The position numbers were made by a program, and so were the translations under genes. Of a stretch of DNA of 64,000 nt, positions 52,701-64,000 are shown one piece after another. The stretch's first letter is position 1. The number at the start of each line of letters is the position of its first letter. The stretch is from Cubamyces lactineus (taxonomy: Eukaryota; Basidiomycota; Agaricomycetes; Polyporales; Polyporaceae). The notes beneath the pieces are model-generated. The model made no database searches. It saw nothing but the letters and a program-made list of their open reading frames with translations, and was not told the origin of the DNA. The stretch lies in assembly GCA_022376465.1 (NCBI GenBank), contig JACDTU010000009.1:992001-1056000 (forward strand), in the 5' to 3' direction.

Positions 52701-54373
52701 ATGGATCAAGAGTCTTTCCGGAAACTCCTCCAGGCCCCCAAGGCCTCCTCTTCCTCTCCCCCTGCTGCGTCTTCTGCGCATGTGCGCGGTTCGCTGCTCG
52801 CAGCAGCCACAACAGCGTCCAAGGACAAGAAGGCGAAGAAGATAGACGCGTCCCAGCCCGCGTTCAAGCCGCGCCAGGTGAAGAAGGGCGCGAAGGGCGA
52901 CGCGTACCGGGATCGCGCGACGGAGCGCAGGTTGGGTATCGCGAATGACTATGCGCAGGTGTGTATGATACAAGCATTCTGTGAGAAGGTTCGATGCTAT
53001 GTCTGTCTGCGTGAATGTACAGGTAGAGGCGCTCGCAGACGAGTTCGAGCGGCGGAATGCAGAGAACGAGGACCGCCAAGCGGTACGTCTACTCAATGGG
53101 GTAACGTGTACAGCGTCTCATATCGTCTATTCCTTCCCCAATTTTGCATAGGTAGAGGAGCAACGGAAATACCTAGGCGGAGACAGCGAGCACACCGTGC
53201 TCGTCAAAGGCCTCGACTTCGCCCTCCTCGAGCAGACGCGCGCCCGCGTGGCGGCGGAGACCGCAGCAACAGAAGACGTCTCGCTCGAAGAGGCGTACAT
53301 GGAGTCCGTCGCCCAGCCCAAGAAACGCACACGCGAGGAGATCCTACGCGAGCTCAAGAGCAAGCGCGGTGCGCCCGACACGCAGCAGGGCACCGCCGCC
53401 GCCGTGCCTGCTGCTGCATTGAGTGCGGCGGACAAGGCGCTGGAGGAGGCGAAGAAGGCGGGGAAGTTCAAGCCGATTGGGTTCAAGCCCGTTGGTGGAG
53501 CGGCGGAGAAGGGCGAGAAGGCGAAGCGGAAGAAGAAGGCCAAGCCGGGCGAGGCGGAGGAGAACGGTGAGCGCAAGAAGAAGCGTAAGGTGACCACCGC
53601 CGCTGCAGCGGCTTCTCAGGGACAAGCGGCCGAAGGCGCAGCGGTATCGGGTGGACCGTCAGATACTGCCGCACCAGAACAACCTGAGGCAGGCCCGTCG
53701 AATGCGACCTCCCAGCCATCAGAGAAACCCCCGCCTGCGCCGGAACCAGAGCCCGTAGATGAAGACTTCGACATCTTCGCAGACGCGGGGGAGTACACCG
53801 GCGTGGACCTCGGAGACGAGTCTGACACAAGCGAGGATAACCACGCCAATGCGAAGGGGCGAGAAGATGGAGAGCGGCCTGGGGAAGAGGCGCCCCCACC
53901 ACGCAAGTGGCTTGCGACGTCGGACGACGAACGCGAGCCCAGCCGCGCCGTCTCGCAGCCCCCTTTAGCGGGTTCAGCTAACGGACGGTCACAATCGCGC
54001 TCAATGTCTCCGCAGCGGAGGGCAGGACTCTCGCACAAATCACCCGTCGAAGAGATCCGGGAGATTGAAGAAGGCGAAGAGGAGGAGGAGAGGCCGATGC
54101 GGCTGCAGCCGCTCGCGTCGTCCGCGCTGCCTTCGATCAAAGACTTGCTTGCGATGAGCGAGGAGGCGGAGAAGGCGGAGAAGAGGCGAGCGAGGAAGGA
54201 GAAGAAGAAAGCGGGGGGAGGGGCAGGTGGGAGCGAGATGGACACGAAGGCGAAGGTCGAGAGGGATTACCAGCGGTAGGTCCATCATCGTGCTCCTTAG
54301 TATGAGGATCTTGCTCATGTGCATTTTGACACGCAGACTGAAAGCTTACACGGAGAAGAAGAGCAAGGCATGA
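52701..54373 (+). CDS. RED/IK-like spliceosome-associated protein
   Basis: Homolog of the RED (IK) protein, a nuclear component of the spliceosomal B complex. The start at 52701 gives MDQESFRKLLQAPKASSS, matching the FRxLL start of the RED N-terminal domain. AYRDRATERRLGIANDYAQ follows, parallel to the YRDRAKERR segment of animal RED. Short introns at about 52959 and 53102 lead to VEALADEFERRNAENED and RKYLGGDSEHTVLVKGLDFA, the strongest family signature. LLEQTRARVAAE, acidic and basic low-complexity regions, and an EEGEEEEERP tract precede SIKDLLAMSEEAEKAEKRRA. A final intron (from 54278) joins to the last exon LKAYTEKKSKA, which ends at 54373. The C-terminal Lys-rich end is also usual for the family. 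The metazoan RED/RE dipeptide repeats are not evident. Confidence 0.87.
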
Positions 54374-55960
54374 TACCTCCTTCCCTGGCCTGTCGTTTTG
54401 TCGAGAGCTCTGTGCTTGTATCCTATCCGCGAATATGTAACATCGACGTTGTCTCTTTGGCTCGCCGCTATTGCCCCGTCACTCTTAACGGGCCGCCGAG
54501 GTATCCGTTCACTAGGCAACGTACGTCCCTATTCAAAAGCGGAAGCACGGGCAGGATTGAAACGTTCGCGGAAGATGAACCACTCAATGCGCTGTCTTAC
54601 ACTTTTGGCTACCGCAGTACCAGTCTGCGAGCGGGCAATACAACTTCCTAGTATTTCACGGTATAGTGGATAGCGCCGCAAAAGACCAACGGTGCGCATA
54701 TAGTTGACGATCGTATCCTAGTCGTATCCGGAGATGATATAGCTGTGTCCGTCACCGCAGCATGCAGGCAATGTGGGCGTTTGTTGACATGGACAGTTTA
54801 AGACAGGCACCGAAGACCTACTATGGCTCAAAGACCCGGGTACCAGCCCTTGTACGTTTCCGTGCCCGGTGCATGAATTGCTTCATCAAGGCGTAGCTTT
54901 CGTGAGCCGTGAGTAGAGATAAAGTTGGGTCTAGCGCACTGTCACCGCGACTGATACAGCTCGCCAGCCATTTTTAGTATGACAGGACAGGGACACAATA
55001 GGATATTGGCGAGACGTGTTGCTCGAAGTCCTTCGAACACCGTATGCACGCAGACATGGAAACGCATCCGATACGGCATCTATTTGCAACCTTCAAGACT
55101 ACTGATCGGTGGTAGACCCACACATCTTGCGGATTGACAGCCTGTCTCCAATAGCGAATGTTACTGGACACCGGCGGACCAGTGTACCGAACCGAACCTG
55201 AATTCAGGGAACCAAGCGTGTTCGCTCCGGGACCCCCGTGTAGAAGACCGCGCGATCGTAGACACAACTTTGGTTAAATACGCCAACGTCCTGGATTGTA
55301 CAAGGCCAACCCAAGCGCCGTTTAGTGTGTCTGGGCACCGTGCAATTATGCCCGCAGCGCTGTATGTTCTTGCATGTTCTGTGCGCGGTATGTTGCACCC
55401 AGACCTGAGGTCATGTTATTGAGCGCACTGATGAACGCACAGATTGTATACTAGATGGGTATGATCGAACAGTCTCGTCCAAGGCCCAGACGCCTGGGCC
55501 GGTCTTCGATGCCCCCTAAAGATGCACCTCCACAGCAGGAGCAGCCGGGACCCACGCTGCCGTCGGAAAGCGATGCGGGGTACCCGTTAGGGTGCACGCA
55601 GCGCGTTGGGAAGGGGCGCAGGAGAGGAAGGCCGGATTGAGGAAAAGGGACGCATCATTCATGTCCGCCATCCGGGAGGGGCGTGGAGCGGGTGCAGGAC
55701 GGCGTCAGTTATCAGCCATCGACATCTCCGGATGCGCATTGACGGCTGCGGGGATGGATGGTGGCGATATGACACGCCCCGTCCGATGTGCCCCGCCCTG
55801 TTCGTGCGTGGCTAGATCGCTCGCGGCACTGCACACACGCCGGATGCGTGCGGAAGTCATCCCATCCTCCCCTACTTAAAGCCTGCACCATTCCGTGCGC
55901 CCGGGTCTGCACTCCCATGTAACACCTCCTGATCACCACCATCCTTCGTCTGCACCAGCC
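54374..55960. other. 1.6-kb intergenic region upstream of TRAPPC12
   Basis: The 3' flank of the RED-like gene and the promoter of TRAPPC12. Open frames are short and unpersuasive. An in-frame ATG at 55895, upstream of the chosen TRAPPC12 start, falls in this interval. Confidence 0.4.
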
Positions 55961-58900
55961 ATGCCTCTCACTGCAACCAGATCCCCGTCCTCTCCCTCTA
56001 AATTGCAATCGACCTCGCCTCAATCTAGCCCCTCTCCAAAGGGCGTCAAGCGGATCGTATCCGGCCTCAAGCGACGGATCAGCCACACTTTCCTCCGCGG
56101 TCACCGCCACCACGCGAGCGACTCGGACGCTCCCTTGCTCTCCCCGCGCCTCTCTGCTTCCTCCACCGTCCCCGACCGCGACGTCGTGTCCGACGACGAG
56201 GCATCGCAGCCTCTCCCACCACCAATTCAGGTCTCGCCTGCAGAGACACACCCAATTCCTATTGCTATCTCCATCTCTGGGCAAACTGCCGACACGCTCA
56301 CGCGCAGCGTCACCGCAGGAGGCCTCGGGAAGCACCCCAACGATTTCTCAGACTCCGACGCGACTACGAGCTCAGACGATAGCTCGTCGTTCAATGGCGG
56401 AAGGAGGCGAGGTGCACACCGTACAGACGGCTCGGACAGTTCAGGTTCGTTCTCGTATACATCACCCGAGGAGGACTGTCCCTCCGCGGAGCAACCTGTC
56501 TCTACACCTCCACTCCCTGGAATCGCGGAGAGCGATCACAGTGCAGAGCAAATCTCCACCACAAATCTGCTTCCCGTCAGCGACGATGTAGATCGCCGCA
56601 GTGTTGGCGGGCTCTCGACGCGCCTACCGCCTACGGAGTCGCTCACTGCACCTATCGACAACCTCGTCCTGACCGAGCAATCCGCCACGGATAATGAAGA
56701 GGTCCCGGCGGAATACAGCATCTGTGCCACGGTCTCTATTTCCCTTCACGATGTGCCGGAAACTCTGGACGCTCCTCGGGATGTGGTGGAGGATGACAGA
56801 CGCTCTACCGGCACATTCGGCCTTATTTCGCCTGATGAAGCTCCTGCCGCGAGCGACGACTCCCACTCTTCTGAAGACCGGGCTGAGCACCCTCGCGCAA
56901 GGTCGATCTCTTTAGCATCCATCGAGTCGCTCACAGCTCCCTTGGAGACGCTCGTTCTCGATGAAGAAGGAGCTTCTGCGTCCTCCCTCCCATATTCCTC
57001 AAATCCTTCTCTTTCTGTCGCCGCAATTGGTGTAGATGGAAGGCATAGGAAGATTTCCCTAGCGTCGATAGAGTCCTTGACCGCGCCCTTAGAGACGCTC
57101 GTCTTAGACGACGAATCACGTGCCGACGTGTCGGCGGAGACTGAACCATGCCTCCCCCGCGCCCCCTCTCCCTTCTCCGCACCACTTCCACCTTCCACTC
57201 CCGACTCTCCTCTCATCCTCCCCATGGATCCTCTTCAGTCTGGTGCACAGCAGGCGCATACAACTCTTGACGATTCTACGCACGACGAACCCCGAACTGC
57301 CACTTTGGACACTCAGCCGAGCGAATCCACTGGTCAACCCTTGATCAGTCCGCCCGCCCCTTCCTCAGACGTGCCAGATCCCTTCCTTCGAGAGCCCGAG
57401 GATTCTTCTGAAGAGGAGGAATCAGCAGGTTCAGACGATGCGGTCGAAACCGTGCCGTCTGCCTCCCCTGTTCCTCTTGTAGAGGAGGTCACCCTCGCGC
57501 CAGTCCAACCCTCAACCCCGTCTGTCCCACGTTCGCCTAGCTTGAATAAGTCGGTGCCCCCGACCCCTGTTCCTGTGGCGAGTGACGAGGAAGATGAGGA
57601 CGAGGAGGACATCCCCGAGCTCTACCTCCCCGGGCTCACGCTGCCGACGATGTTTTTGCCGATTCCGAATGTACGCTATCCTGTTTGCTCCTCGCTGACG
57701 TGGTGGCTGTCTAAGGGCACGAATAACTATCCGTGGTGTACGATATATAGACAGACCCGTTGAGCACTCTTTTGACGAAATACATACCGCCTGAGAAGCG
57801 ACCTCCGAGAGACTTGACTGGCGATTATTCCCGTGCAGGGGGCGAGCTGCATCCTTTGATCGTAAGTGCATGAATGTTGTGAACGAGCGGTGTGGGAGAA
57901 TACGGGTTCATGACATTCGCTAGATGACCAACAGTTGGAGGGCCATTGCGAGGCAGGCTCGAGACCGCATCGTCGAGGCTGATCCCGAAGACGTACCATA
58001 TGTTCTTTCAGTAAGCCGTCATTATGAACGCAGCAGGGAAAAGTCAGCGTATCGTCTGACAACGTACGCATATAGCTATGGTACCTCCGCCTCTCCTCAC
58101 TCGCGCGCATGCGGCTCTTCAACCAGACCACCGCCGAATGCACGAACCTCTTCGCGGTGCTGCACGCCGTCGAGCCGCGCGACGCGCGCACGTACCTCTT
58201 CGACCGCGTCCTGCCCTTCGAGCTCGAGGTGCTCTACACGCGCCTCAAGTACTGGGCGGGCGACCACGTCGGCTACCTCGACGCGCTCGCTGCGCTCCTC
58301 CGCCGCTGCAAGGCCAAGGCGCGCGGCGCGCGGGCGGACCAGGCCGTCAAGGCGATGTGGGCAGAGCGCGGCGCGCGGGTCGGGCTCATCATCGCGTCGC
58401 AGCTCGTCGAGATGCGGGTAAGCCCCCCCTCCCCGCCCTCCCACAGCTTCTTCTCGACTCGCTCACAGTTCCTCGCCTTCGCCTGGGCCGCCGACAGGAC
58501 TACACCGCCGCAGCAAAGCTCCTCGAGCCGCTCTGCACGCAGCCCAACGGCGTCTCCTCGCCCGCCCTGCGCTCCGCCGTCGCGCGCATCTACCTGCAGG
58601 GCGGGTACGTCGCCATGGCCGCCACGCACTTCGCCGCCGTCGCCTCGGACCCGAGCGCAGACCCGCTGCAAAAAGCGATGAACGCCGCGCTGTTCGCGTC
58701 CGCCGAGGGCGACTGGGCGCGCGCCGCGGCGGAGCTCGAGCGCGTGCTCGCGGCGGACCCGGAGAACTTCGCGGCGGTGAACAACCTCGCGGTGGCGTTG
58801 CTGAACCAGGGCCGGCTGCGCGAGGTGTGTGTTATTCTTGTGCAGATGTCGTGGTCGCTGTTCGTTTTCGGAACTGTATAGCTCGTGAGGCTTACATGCG

Positions 58901-59164
58901 GCATGTTATTAGGCGATTCAGGTGTTGGAAGGGGCCCTGCAGGCGTCCCCCGCGACGATCGTTACGGCTGAGCCGTTCTTGTTCAATCTCTGTGAGCATC
59001 TTTCCTAAGAGACAGCGTCTCCTGTGCTGACCAACTTTCAAGCTACGCTGTATGAGCTGCGCTCGGCAGCAGGAGCCGACAAGAAACGCGAGCTCCTCAT
59101 TGAGGTCGCCAAATGGGCCGGCGACGGGCTTCGCACCACCTGCCTCAAGTTACCCACCACTTAG
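55961..59164 (+). CDS. TRAPPC12: TRAPP complex subunit 12 (TPR protein) with a long disordered N-terminus
   Basis: Homolog of TRAPPC12/TTC15, a TPR subunit of the TRAPPIII tethering complex acting in ER-Golgi traffic and autophagy. Exon 1 (55961-57670, 570 codons) is disordered and rich in Ser, Pro, Asp and Glu, with three copies of ESLTAP-type motifs. It ends with the acidic EEDEDEEDIPELYLPGLTLP. Later exons carry the conserved part: TDPLSTLLTKYIPPEKRPPR, LHPLIMTNSWRAIARQARDR, LWYLRLSSLARMRLFNQTTA, DRVLPFELEVLYTRLKYWAG. The TPR region includes GGYVAMAATHFAAVA, AERVLAADPENFAAVNNLAV-like helices and ALLNQGRLREAIQVLEGAL. The final block, TLYELRSAAGADKKRELLIE, is typical of TRAPPC12 and ends at 59164. 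The start at 55961 sits in good context; 55895 would add 22 residues. Confidence 0.87.
56637..57110 (+). repeat. Three diverged in-protein repeats (ESLTAPxxxLVL) in the TRAPPC12 N-terminus
   Basis: Copies begin at 56637 (ESLTAPIDNLVL), 56933 (ESLTAPLETLVLD) and 57071 (ESLTAPLETLVLD). The last two are preceded by the same SLASI context. Spacings of 296 and 138 bp show they are not a simple tandem array. Confidence 0.8.
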
Positions 59165-59459
59165 GATATTGCTAGGAATACATAGCTGTCGTCCATTCCA
59201 CTTGTTCTCTCCACCTCTTCCTCGTGTGCAGGCCCACGCATGTCAGTTCAAGGATTGCAATGCAAGTACGACGATGCATATTGCATAAACGAACGTGAGG
59301 AGATGGACATACGCCAAGGATTAGGTAGGGTGCGCGCTCGTATAGCTAGTACTGTATCTCGTCGATTACTGTCCTCCCGCCGTGCCGGTCCGTATCCAGG
59401 GGTTTCCCACCTCAGATCCTCCCCCCGAGCCTGGTCATTCCTCAGACGTTCTCGCTTCT

Positions 59460-62172
59460 TCACACAGCAGATTGACGGGTCATAACATAGAGTTGAAGAT
59501 CTTGCCAGCCTGGTGCACCGCGCGTGTGTGAGTACCGCAGAACCAACCGAGGATGCGCTTGCAGCGAGAAACGTACCTCCGCCGACGCGGCACATCACCT
59601 TCTTGCTCGTGCCTTTCCCGCCGGAGCGGGTCATCGTCGTGAGCTTGCACGTCACGACCTTGCGGCCCAGCATGTTCGAAAACGCGTACTGCGCGCGGAT
59701 CTCCTCGCCCTCTTTCGGGATGCTCCGCAGAGGGGGATCGACACGCTCCACGACGAGGCCGTGTGGAATAGAGTTCACGATCGCCGCGACCTCCGCGTCG
59801 AGGGGGTCTTTGGGGTTCGCCGGGGTGTAGACGTGGATGGGGCCTTCGAAGTGACCGTCCTGAGTGGGCGTGGCTGCGCCTGCACGCGAGGCGGGGCGCG
59901 TACCAGGTGTACGCGGGGAGACACCATGGCCGTCTTTGAAACTCGAGGGAGGCAAGCGAGTTTGGACTGACGGCCTCGGGGTTGCGCGCAGCGGGTTGTC
60001 AGGAGTCTGCGCGCGCTGGGCAGCGGTGTGGAAGGACATGGCGCTGTCCGGGCGGTAGGACATCGCAGTGCCTGGGCGTGATGCGGAAGAGACGTGCACG
60101 CTCGGAATGGGAATCATAGAACGACTGGGAGGGCGAACGGGAATCCCAGTAACGGACTGTGTCGGTGACAACGCGCGAGACGGTGTCATGGCACGATGCA
60201 TCAACGATGTCGGGCTCACGTCGCCAGCCGCGGACATGGAACGGAAATGGCTCTTCGATGGTGCAGGAATGTGACTGGGAGTCTTGGGGCGGGAGCGGGG
60301 CGATACGGATGAACTGGGTAGCATAGCGGAGGGCGGACCTGGGGTATGAGAACGTGACGGGGGGCGATACAATGAAAATGGAGTCGTCGAAGACTGCGCA
60401 GTGGAAACGGAAGAAGTCACAGGAGACCATGGTCGCGATGAGGCCATAGAACTACGCGATAGACTTCGCTTGTACAAGGGAGGAACTGGGGGTATATCAT
60501 CAGCGGAGGATCGAGGAAGACCAGACACAGACGGTCTGCGCGGTGACTTCTTGATAGTCCCCGAGCGGTCTTCCGGCTCGACCCTGGTTGAGCTATTCCA
60601 TGCAGGCCTAGACTTCAGTGTGGAGTTCGCCTCAATCTTCTTAGAGGCAGGCGACGACTCTGGAGTGAGGCTGTGGCTATACTTGTGAGAGGGACGCTCC
60701 GGGGTAGTCGGGGTAGGAGGTTGTCCGCTCTGGAAGAAATTGAACATCGACGACCTGTGCCGGAGAGTGCGCGGTGGCTCCGAGGATGGTACACGGGTAG
60801 GAGCAGGACTCTTTGACGGCACAGGCGTAGCTTTCCCTGGAGACGGGGACTTGTGGCCCGAGCCAGCCGCCTTGAGCTTCCGAGCGATCTTACGAAAGGG
60901 AGATATCGACCTCGACAACGTGTTGGAAGAGCTGGGCGAGCGGCCTTTCGACTTCCCGCCGCTAGGCGGTGTAGCGAGATACCCGTTCTTGGACATCGTC
61001 GTTTGTCCTGATTGACTTGATCCCCCTTCACTTAACGCGGAGTCGCCCTGCATGAATAGCCGACGCAGATTGTCCATGTCGGTATCGGTCCTGGTGATTC
61101 GTTCCTTCAAATTGCGCCAGCGTTGGGTACACTCGGCGTGCCGTCGTAAACACTCCCCATTCTTCGTGACACGGTCTTGCACGCCTTTGTCAATGATAGA
61201 CAGAACTTTGGTGGTCGCTGGCATGTAGTGCCTACCGACTAGTCAATGTACGCGATGTTGCTGAATCTAAGTGTTACTCACTTCTTTTTCGCCTCGTACG
61301 AGTCAACTAGCGCAGTGAATGTCTCATATGTTAGAGGTTTATCATGGCGCCCTGAGGACGAAGCACTCGAAGCAGTGATGGAATCGTCGAGCCCTCGCTT
61401 CTGCACCTGCCATAGAAAATCCTGCAAGCGGTCCGTTGAAAATCAACATGAGCTATATGCCGGAGAAATCCCTACCTGACATCGATTGACAGCTTTCTCG
61501 AGGCTAGACATCATGCCGTCCGCCTGTTCAGTCACGGTCCGGAAAACGGTCAACCACTTGTCTTCCTTCAGCTCTTCCCTGAGGACCTGGATGTCTTTCT
61601 GCACCGAGTCCCAATCCGCCACGAGATCAGCGTGTTTGCGAAGGACAGCAGCTTCTTCATCTGACTGAGATGCGATATGAGTCGGTGTCTTCTCCGCGCG
61701 ACTCAAGTATGGATCTAAGGACTCGTTCACTGCTTTAAGCCCCTTCGAGACAGAATCCAGGCGTTCGTCCAAATGGACCAGTGATTGGTCAATGACGCTG
61801 GAAGCGTTACTGGAATCCCTGGACGACTGTGACTTGTGCCGCAGCTCTTGGATTTCTTGATATGGACGGGATCAATCTCCTGCATCACAACGACGCGCAA
61901 GAGACATACCGAAGATGCGCGTCTGGATATCCGAGATAGCGTAGGAGAGCTCCGTCATATGGGTCGATATGGCGAGAAGGCGCAGATCCCTGGTATAGTC
62001 TATGAGACACAACATGGCAAAGATGGGGTTTGGCTTACTCTTGGCTCCTCCCCTTTCCTTTCAACGATATCTGCGATACTCGATTGACGGTGACGGTGAC
62101 ATCCTCTGTTCGAGGTTCATCGGAATCAACCACGGTTCGAGCGACTAGCCACTCGGACACGACGCATACCAT
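59460..62172 (-). CDS. KAR9-like cytoskeletal linker with C-terminal GAR (Gas2-related) domain
   Basis: Likely a cortical or spindle-positioning protein that connects microtubule ends with actin transport, as yeast Kar9 does. The preferred start is 62172 (MVCVVSEWLVARTVVDSDEP). Exons continue with HMTELSYAISDIQTRIF, EIQELRHKSQSSRD, and coiled-coil segments LDERLDSVSKGLKAVNES and VADWDSVQKDIQVLREELKE. The next pieces are YETFTALVDSYEAKKK and ATTKVLSIIDKGVQDRVTKN, then ECTQRWRNLKERITRTD. The middle is a long Ser/Pro/Arg-rich disordered region. The C-terminus forms a GAR microtubule-binding domain: EVAAIVNSIPHGLVVERVDP, EEIRAQYAFSNMLGRKVVTC, KVMCRVGG, then after an intron GWQDLQLYVMTRQSAV and a stop at 59460. 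An alternative first frame starting at 62326 exists, so the N-terminus is the least certain part. Confidence 0.75.
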
Positions 62173-62890
62173 CGTCACCTCTATTCAGGCTGCCATCAGA
62201 GGAACTCGACGCAGACGCCGCAGAGTCGGAATGTGCGGGCGATGGTGGTACATTGCTGAGGCTGTTCTTGGACGAAGACGAGCGTATACTAGACGACCGA
62301 GAGTGCGTGAGGGTGAGAGAGACCATAACAAGGAGCGAGACACTGCGAGAGCGAGAGCGACAGACACAAGACGTGAGAGTGCGAGTAGACTATGGTGGCG
62401 AGAGTGAGTGAGACTGAGGAGAATGTTGGGTGAGCAGGATGGCGAAGAATCCGAGACGAACGAGAGATTCCGGCCTGAGAGGATCCGCCGGGTCGAAACT
62501 AATGTCGCAGGATATGGAAGGGGTATACGCAACAAGTTGTATGGGAAGACGCGACGGATCCTCTGCTCGTCAACGACCAGCAGCGCTTCGGAAAATGAGG
62601 AGGAAGACAAAAGGAATTCGACGGAGATGGTCGACGGTTGAGTTGGATTGGCTCCAGCAAAACGCCAGGGACGCGCGGCAATAGCGCTGCTACAAATCCA
62701 ACTATACATGCATTATAGCCTCATTAGTATCGCATTATTACTCGGTAACAACAATCAATCATATCCGCGCATAGAAGCATTAGCCCGACGGCGACGTCAG
62801 CGCTTCTAACTCCGTTGCCTCAATGCAGCTTTTGTTCTCAAGGAGAACCTACGGTCGTAGCCACGACTACACGGTCTAATCGGTCTGCCA
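62173..62890. other. Intergenic region upstream of the KAR9-like gene
   Basis: Promoter of the KAR9-like gene (-) and 3' flank of the rightmost gene (-). The part just upstream of 62172 encodes a Ser-rich open frame (62126-62326, -) that may be leader sequence. No separate gene is supported. Confidence 0.4.
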
Positions 62891-64000
62891 CTAGTCGACC
62901 TCCATGGCCATGTCGCCGTTGCTAGTTCCCACCGGAGGCTGTTGCTCCTGCTCTTGCCCCTGCTCTTGCTCTGCCTGCGGTGGGTGTAACCGAGCCATCT
63001 TCGTCTCTTCCCACCGGTCACGGAAGCGATCGCGGGCCTCCTTGTCAGCTTCCTGTAGCATGATCATACGAGACTTCCGCCACTGTCTCGGCTCCATCGA
63101 CTGATGTATCCCAGGGAGCAGGCCTTCCATCGCCCACACATGTCGATGCTGATACAGGCCGCCATCGCCGGTAGAAAAGCTAAGCGCATGCTCCACCGTC
63201 GGCGCCATGAGCGGGTGGCGGAACAAGCCAGGGTAATACCGCCCACTGATGAGCGAGAGCGAGACAACAACTTCGTGGTCAGGCGGCAGTATCGGGCGGA
63301 ATTTGAACCCTTGACTTGCAGGCGGTAGAGGATACGGAGTTGATAGCACAGGATGGGAGAGTTGCGCATTAAGATCACGAGCGTTTCTGGCGTGGCTCGC
63401 TGCTGCCGCTGCTTCCGGTGAGGTCTGCGAGAGTATCGCAGAGGCGGTCTCGCGCACGGGAACCGTAGGGTCAGGATTGGGTAGCGGGGCAGGTTTCAGA
63501 GGTGATGGTTGCGACATGAACGTTAACCCGCCGTTCGCGCGTGGAGGACTGGTACCTAGGGTCGGAGGCGAGTCAGCATCAGAACGAGTGTAGGGTAGAG
63601 TAGGTTCACCATTGAGTACGCCAGTTACTTTCCCTTTACCTTTCCCTGCAACATTCATCTCCGCTGGCTTGTTGGCCTCGACGACTTCCTCCCAGTCGTC
63701 GTCCACAAGCTCGTAAACCATTCCACTCGCCCTGCACTCCTTGATCATTCCCGGCCCATCAGGATTCGGAACATCCACAAGGAACAGCCCCTCGATCTTC
63801 ATGAACAAACCCTTCTCACTCGACCCAAGCCTCTGCGGGTCCGCATGAGCAGCCTCGGGGTTGTCCTTCATACTCTCCAGCGTCGAATGCGATGGTCCCG
63901 CAGGAGGATATATCACATCTGTCCCCTTAGGCGCGAACTGACACCTCGCGATCTTGAGGCGGACGAGCTCGTCCGTCCATATGCGCTCGGTACCCCACCA
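62891..64000 (-). CDS. Probable Clr2-like chromatin-silencing protein, N-terminus beyond the window
   Basis: The reading frame is open from the right edge (64000, in phase) to the stop at 62891. The edge sequence WWGTERIWTDELVRLKIARC followed by FAPKGTDVIYPP resembles the C-terminal conserved segment of Clr2-type transcriptional silencing proteins, where an AE(K/R)I(W/Y) motif precedes a (D/E)xVRL stretch. LFMKIEGLFLVDVPNPDG and CRASGMVYELVDDDWEEVVE follow. The rest is Pro-rich, with a folded-looking piece FKFRPILPPDHEVVVSLSLI, SGRYYPGLFRHPLM and QWRKSRMIMLQEADKEARDR. A Gln/Glu tract and GDMAMEVD close the protein. At least 370 residues are present and the start lies outside. The Clr2 assignment rests on short motif resemblance only; another nuclear regulator is possible. 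Confidence 0.5.
   Translation of the reverse strand, partial: WWGTERIWTDELVRLKIARCQFAPKGTDVIYPPAGPSHSTLESMKDNPEAAHADPQRLGSSEKGLFMKIEGLFLVDVPNPDGPGMIKECRASGMVYELVDDDWEEVVEANKPAEMNVAGKGKGKVTGVLNGEPTLPYTRSDADSPPTLGTSPPRANGGLTFMSQPSPLKPAPLPNPDPTVPVRETASAILSQTSPEAAAAASHARNARDLNAQLSHPVLSTPYPLPPASQGFKFRPILPPDHEVVVSLSLISGRYYPGLFRHPLMAPTVEHALSFSTGDGGLYQHRHVWAMEGLLPGIHQSMEPRQWRKSRMIMLQEADKEARDRFRDRWEETKMARLHPPQAEQEQGQEQEQQPPVGTSNGDMAMEVD

Noticed and set aside
63290..63320. Box-B-like sequence (GGTTCAAATTCC on the minus strand) suggesting a tRNA
   Set aside because: It lies inside the coding frame of the rightmost gene (GFKFRPILPP), has one base too many for a box B, and there is no matching box A or cloverleaf.

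Overview
This 64-kb window looks like nuclear DNA of a filamentous basidiomycete, most likely an Agaricomycete (a Polyporales-type genome is my best guess). The genes are GC-rich and broken by many short GT-AG introns, mostly 50-70 nt. The families point the same way: a DUF6533 membrane protein, a VelB-like velvet regulator, a HET-domain protein, F-box proteins, a LIM-RhoGAP and a fungal KAR9/GAR cytoskeletal protein. Coordinates given for multi-exon genes run from start codon to stop codon and include introns.

Left part (0.4-33.5 kb) is mainly conserved core genes: a DUF6533 membrane protein (+), a 5'-truncated RBR ubiquitin-ligase fragment (+), glycogen debranching enzyme GDB1 (-), the SAGA subunit SGF73 (+), an F-BAR/DEP/RhoGAP of the RGD2 type (-), mitochondrial ribosomal protein mL44/MRPL3 (-), an M20 carboxypeptidase S (+), an LRG1-type LIM/RhoGAP (+), ribosomal protein uS19/RPS15 (-), acidic ribosomal protein P2 (+), and a sterol O-acyltransferase (+). 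RPS15 and P2 are transcribed divergently from one 488-bp spacer. GDB1/SGF73 and MRPL3/CPS1 are also head-to-head pairs. The acyltransferase has an apparent one-base frame break at its conserved FYxDWWN motif.

Middle part (34-49.9 kb) is more accessory: an unrecognised PPSY-containing protein (-), an F-box protein with an acidic tail (+), a short-chain dehydrogenase (+), a HET-domain gene (-), a second F-box protein (-) and a VelB-like velvet factor (-). The HET gene is the most striking locus. Its two coding exons are intact and join in frame, but the intron between them has grown to 3,525 nt. That intron holds two copies, in inverted orientation, of a tRNA-derived SINE-like repeat; a 390-bp MITE with perfect terminal inverted repeats at a TA target; a second, independent inverted repeat; a pyrimidine-rich TATA-containing block; and a decayed gene fragment.

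Right part (50-64 kb) returns to core genes: a 2.8-kb gene-poor region upstream of the velvet gene, a RED/IK-like spliceosomal protein (+), TRAPPC12 (+), a KAR9-like GAR-domain protein (-) and, running off the right edge, a probable Clr2-like chromatin protein (-, 5' end missing).

No CRISPR array, rRNA gene or free-standing tRNA gene was seen. The assignments come from reading translations and motifs by eye; no database search was possible.
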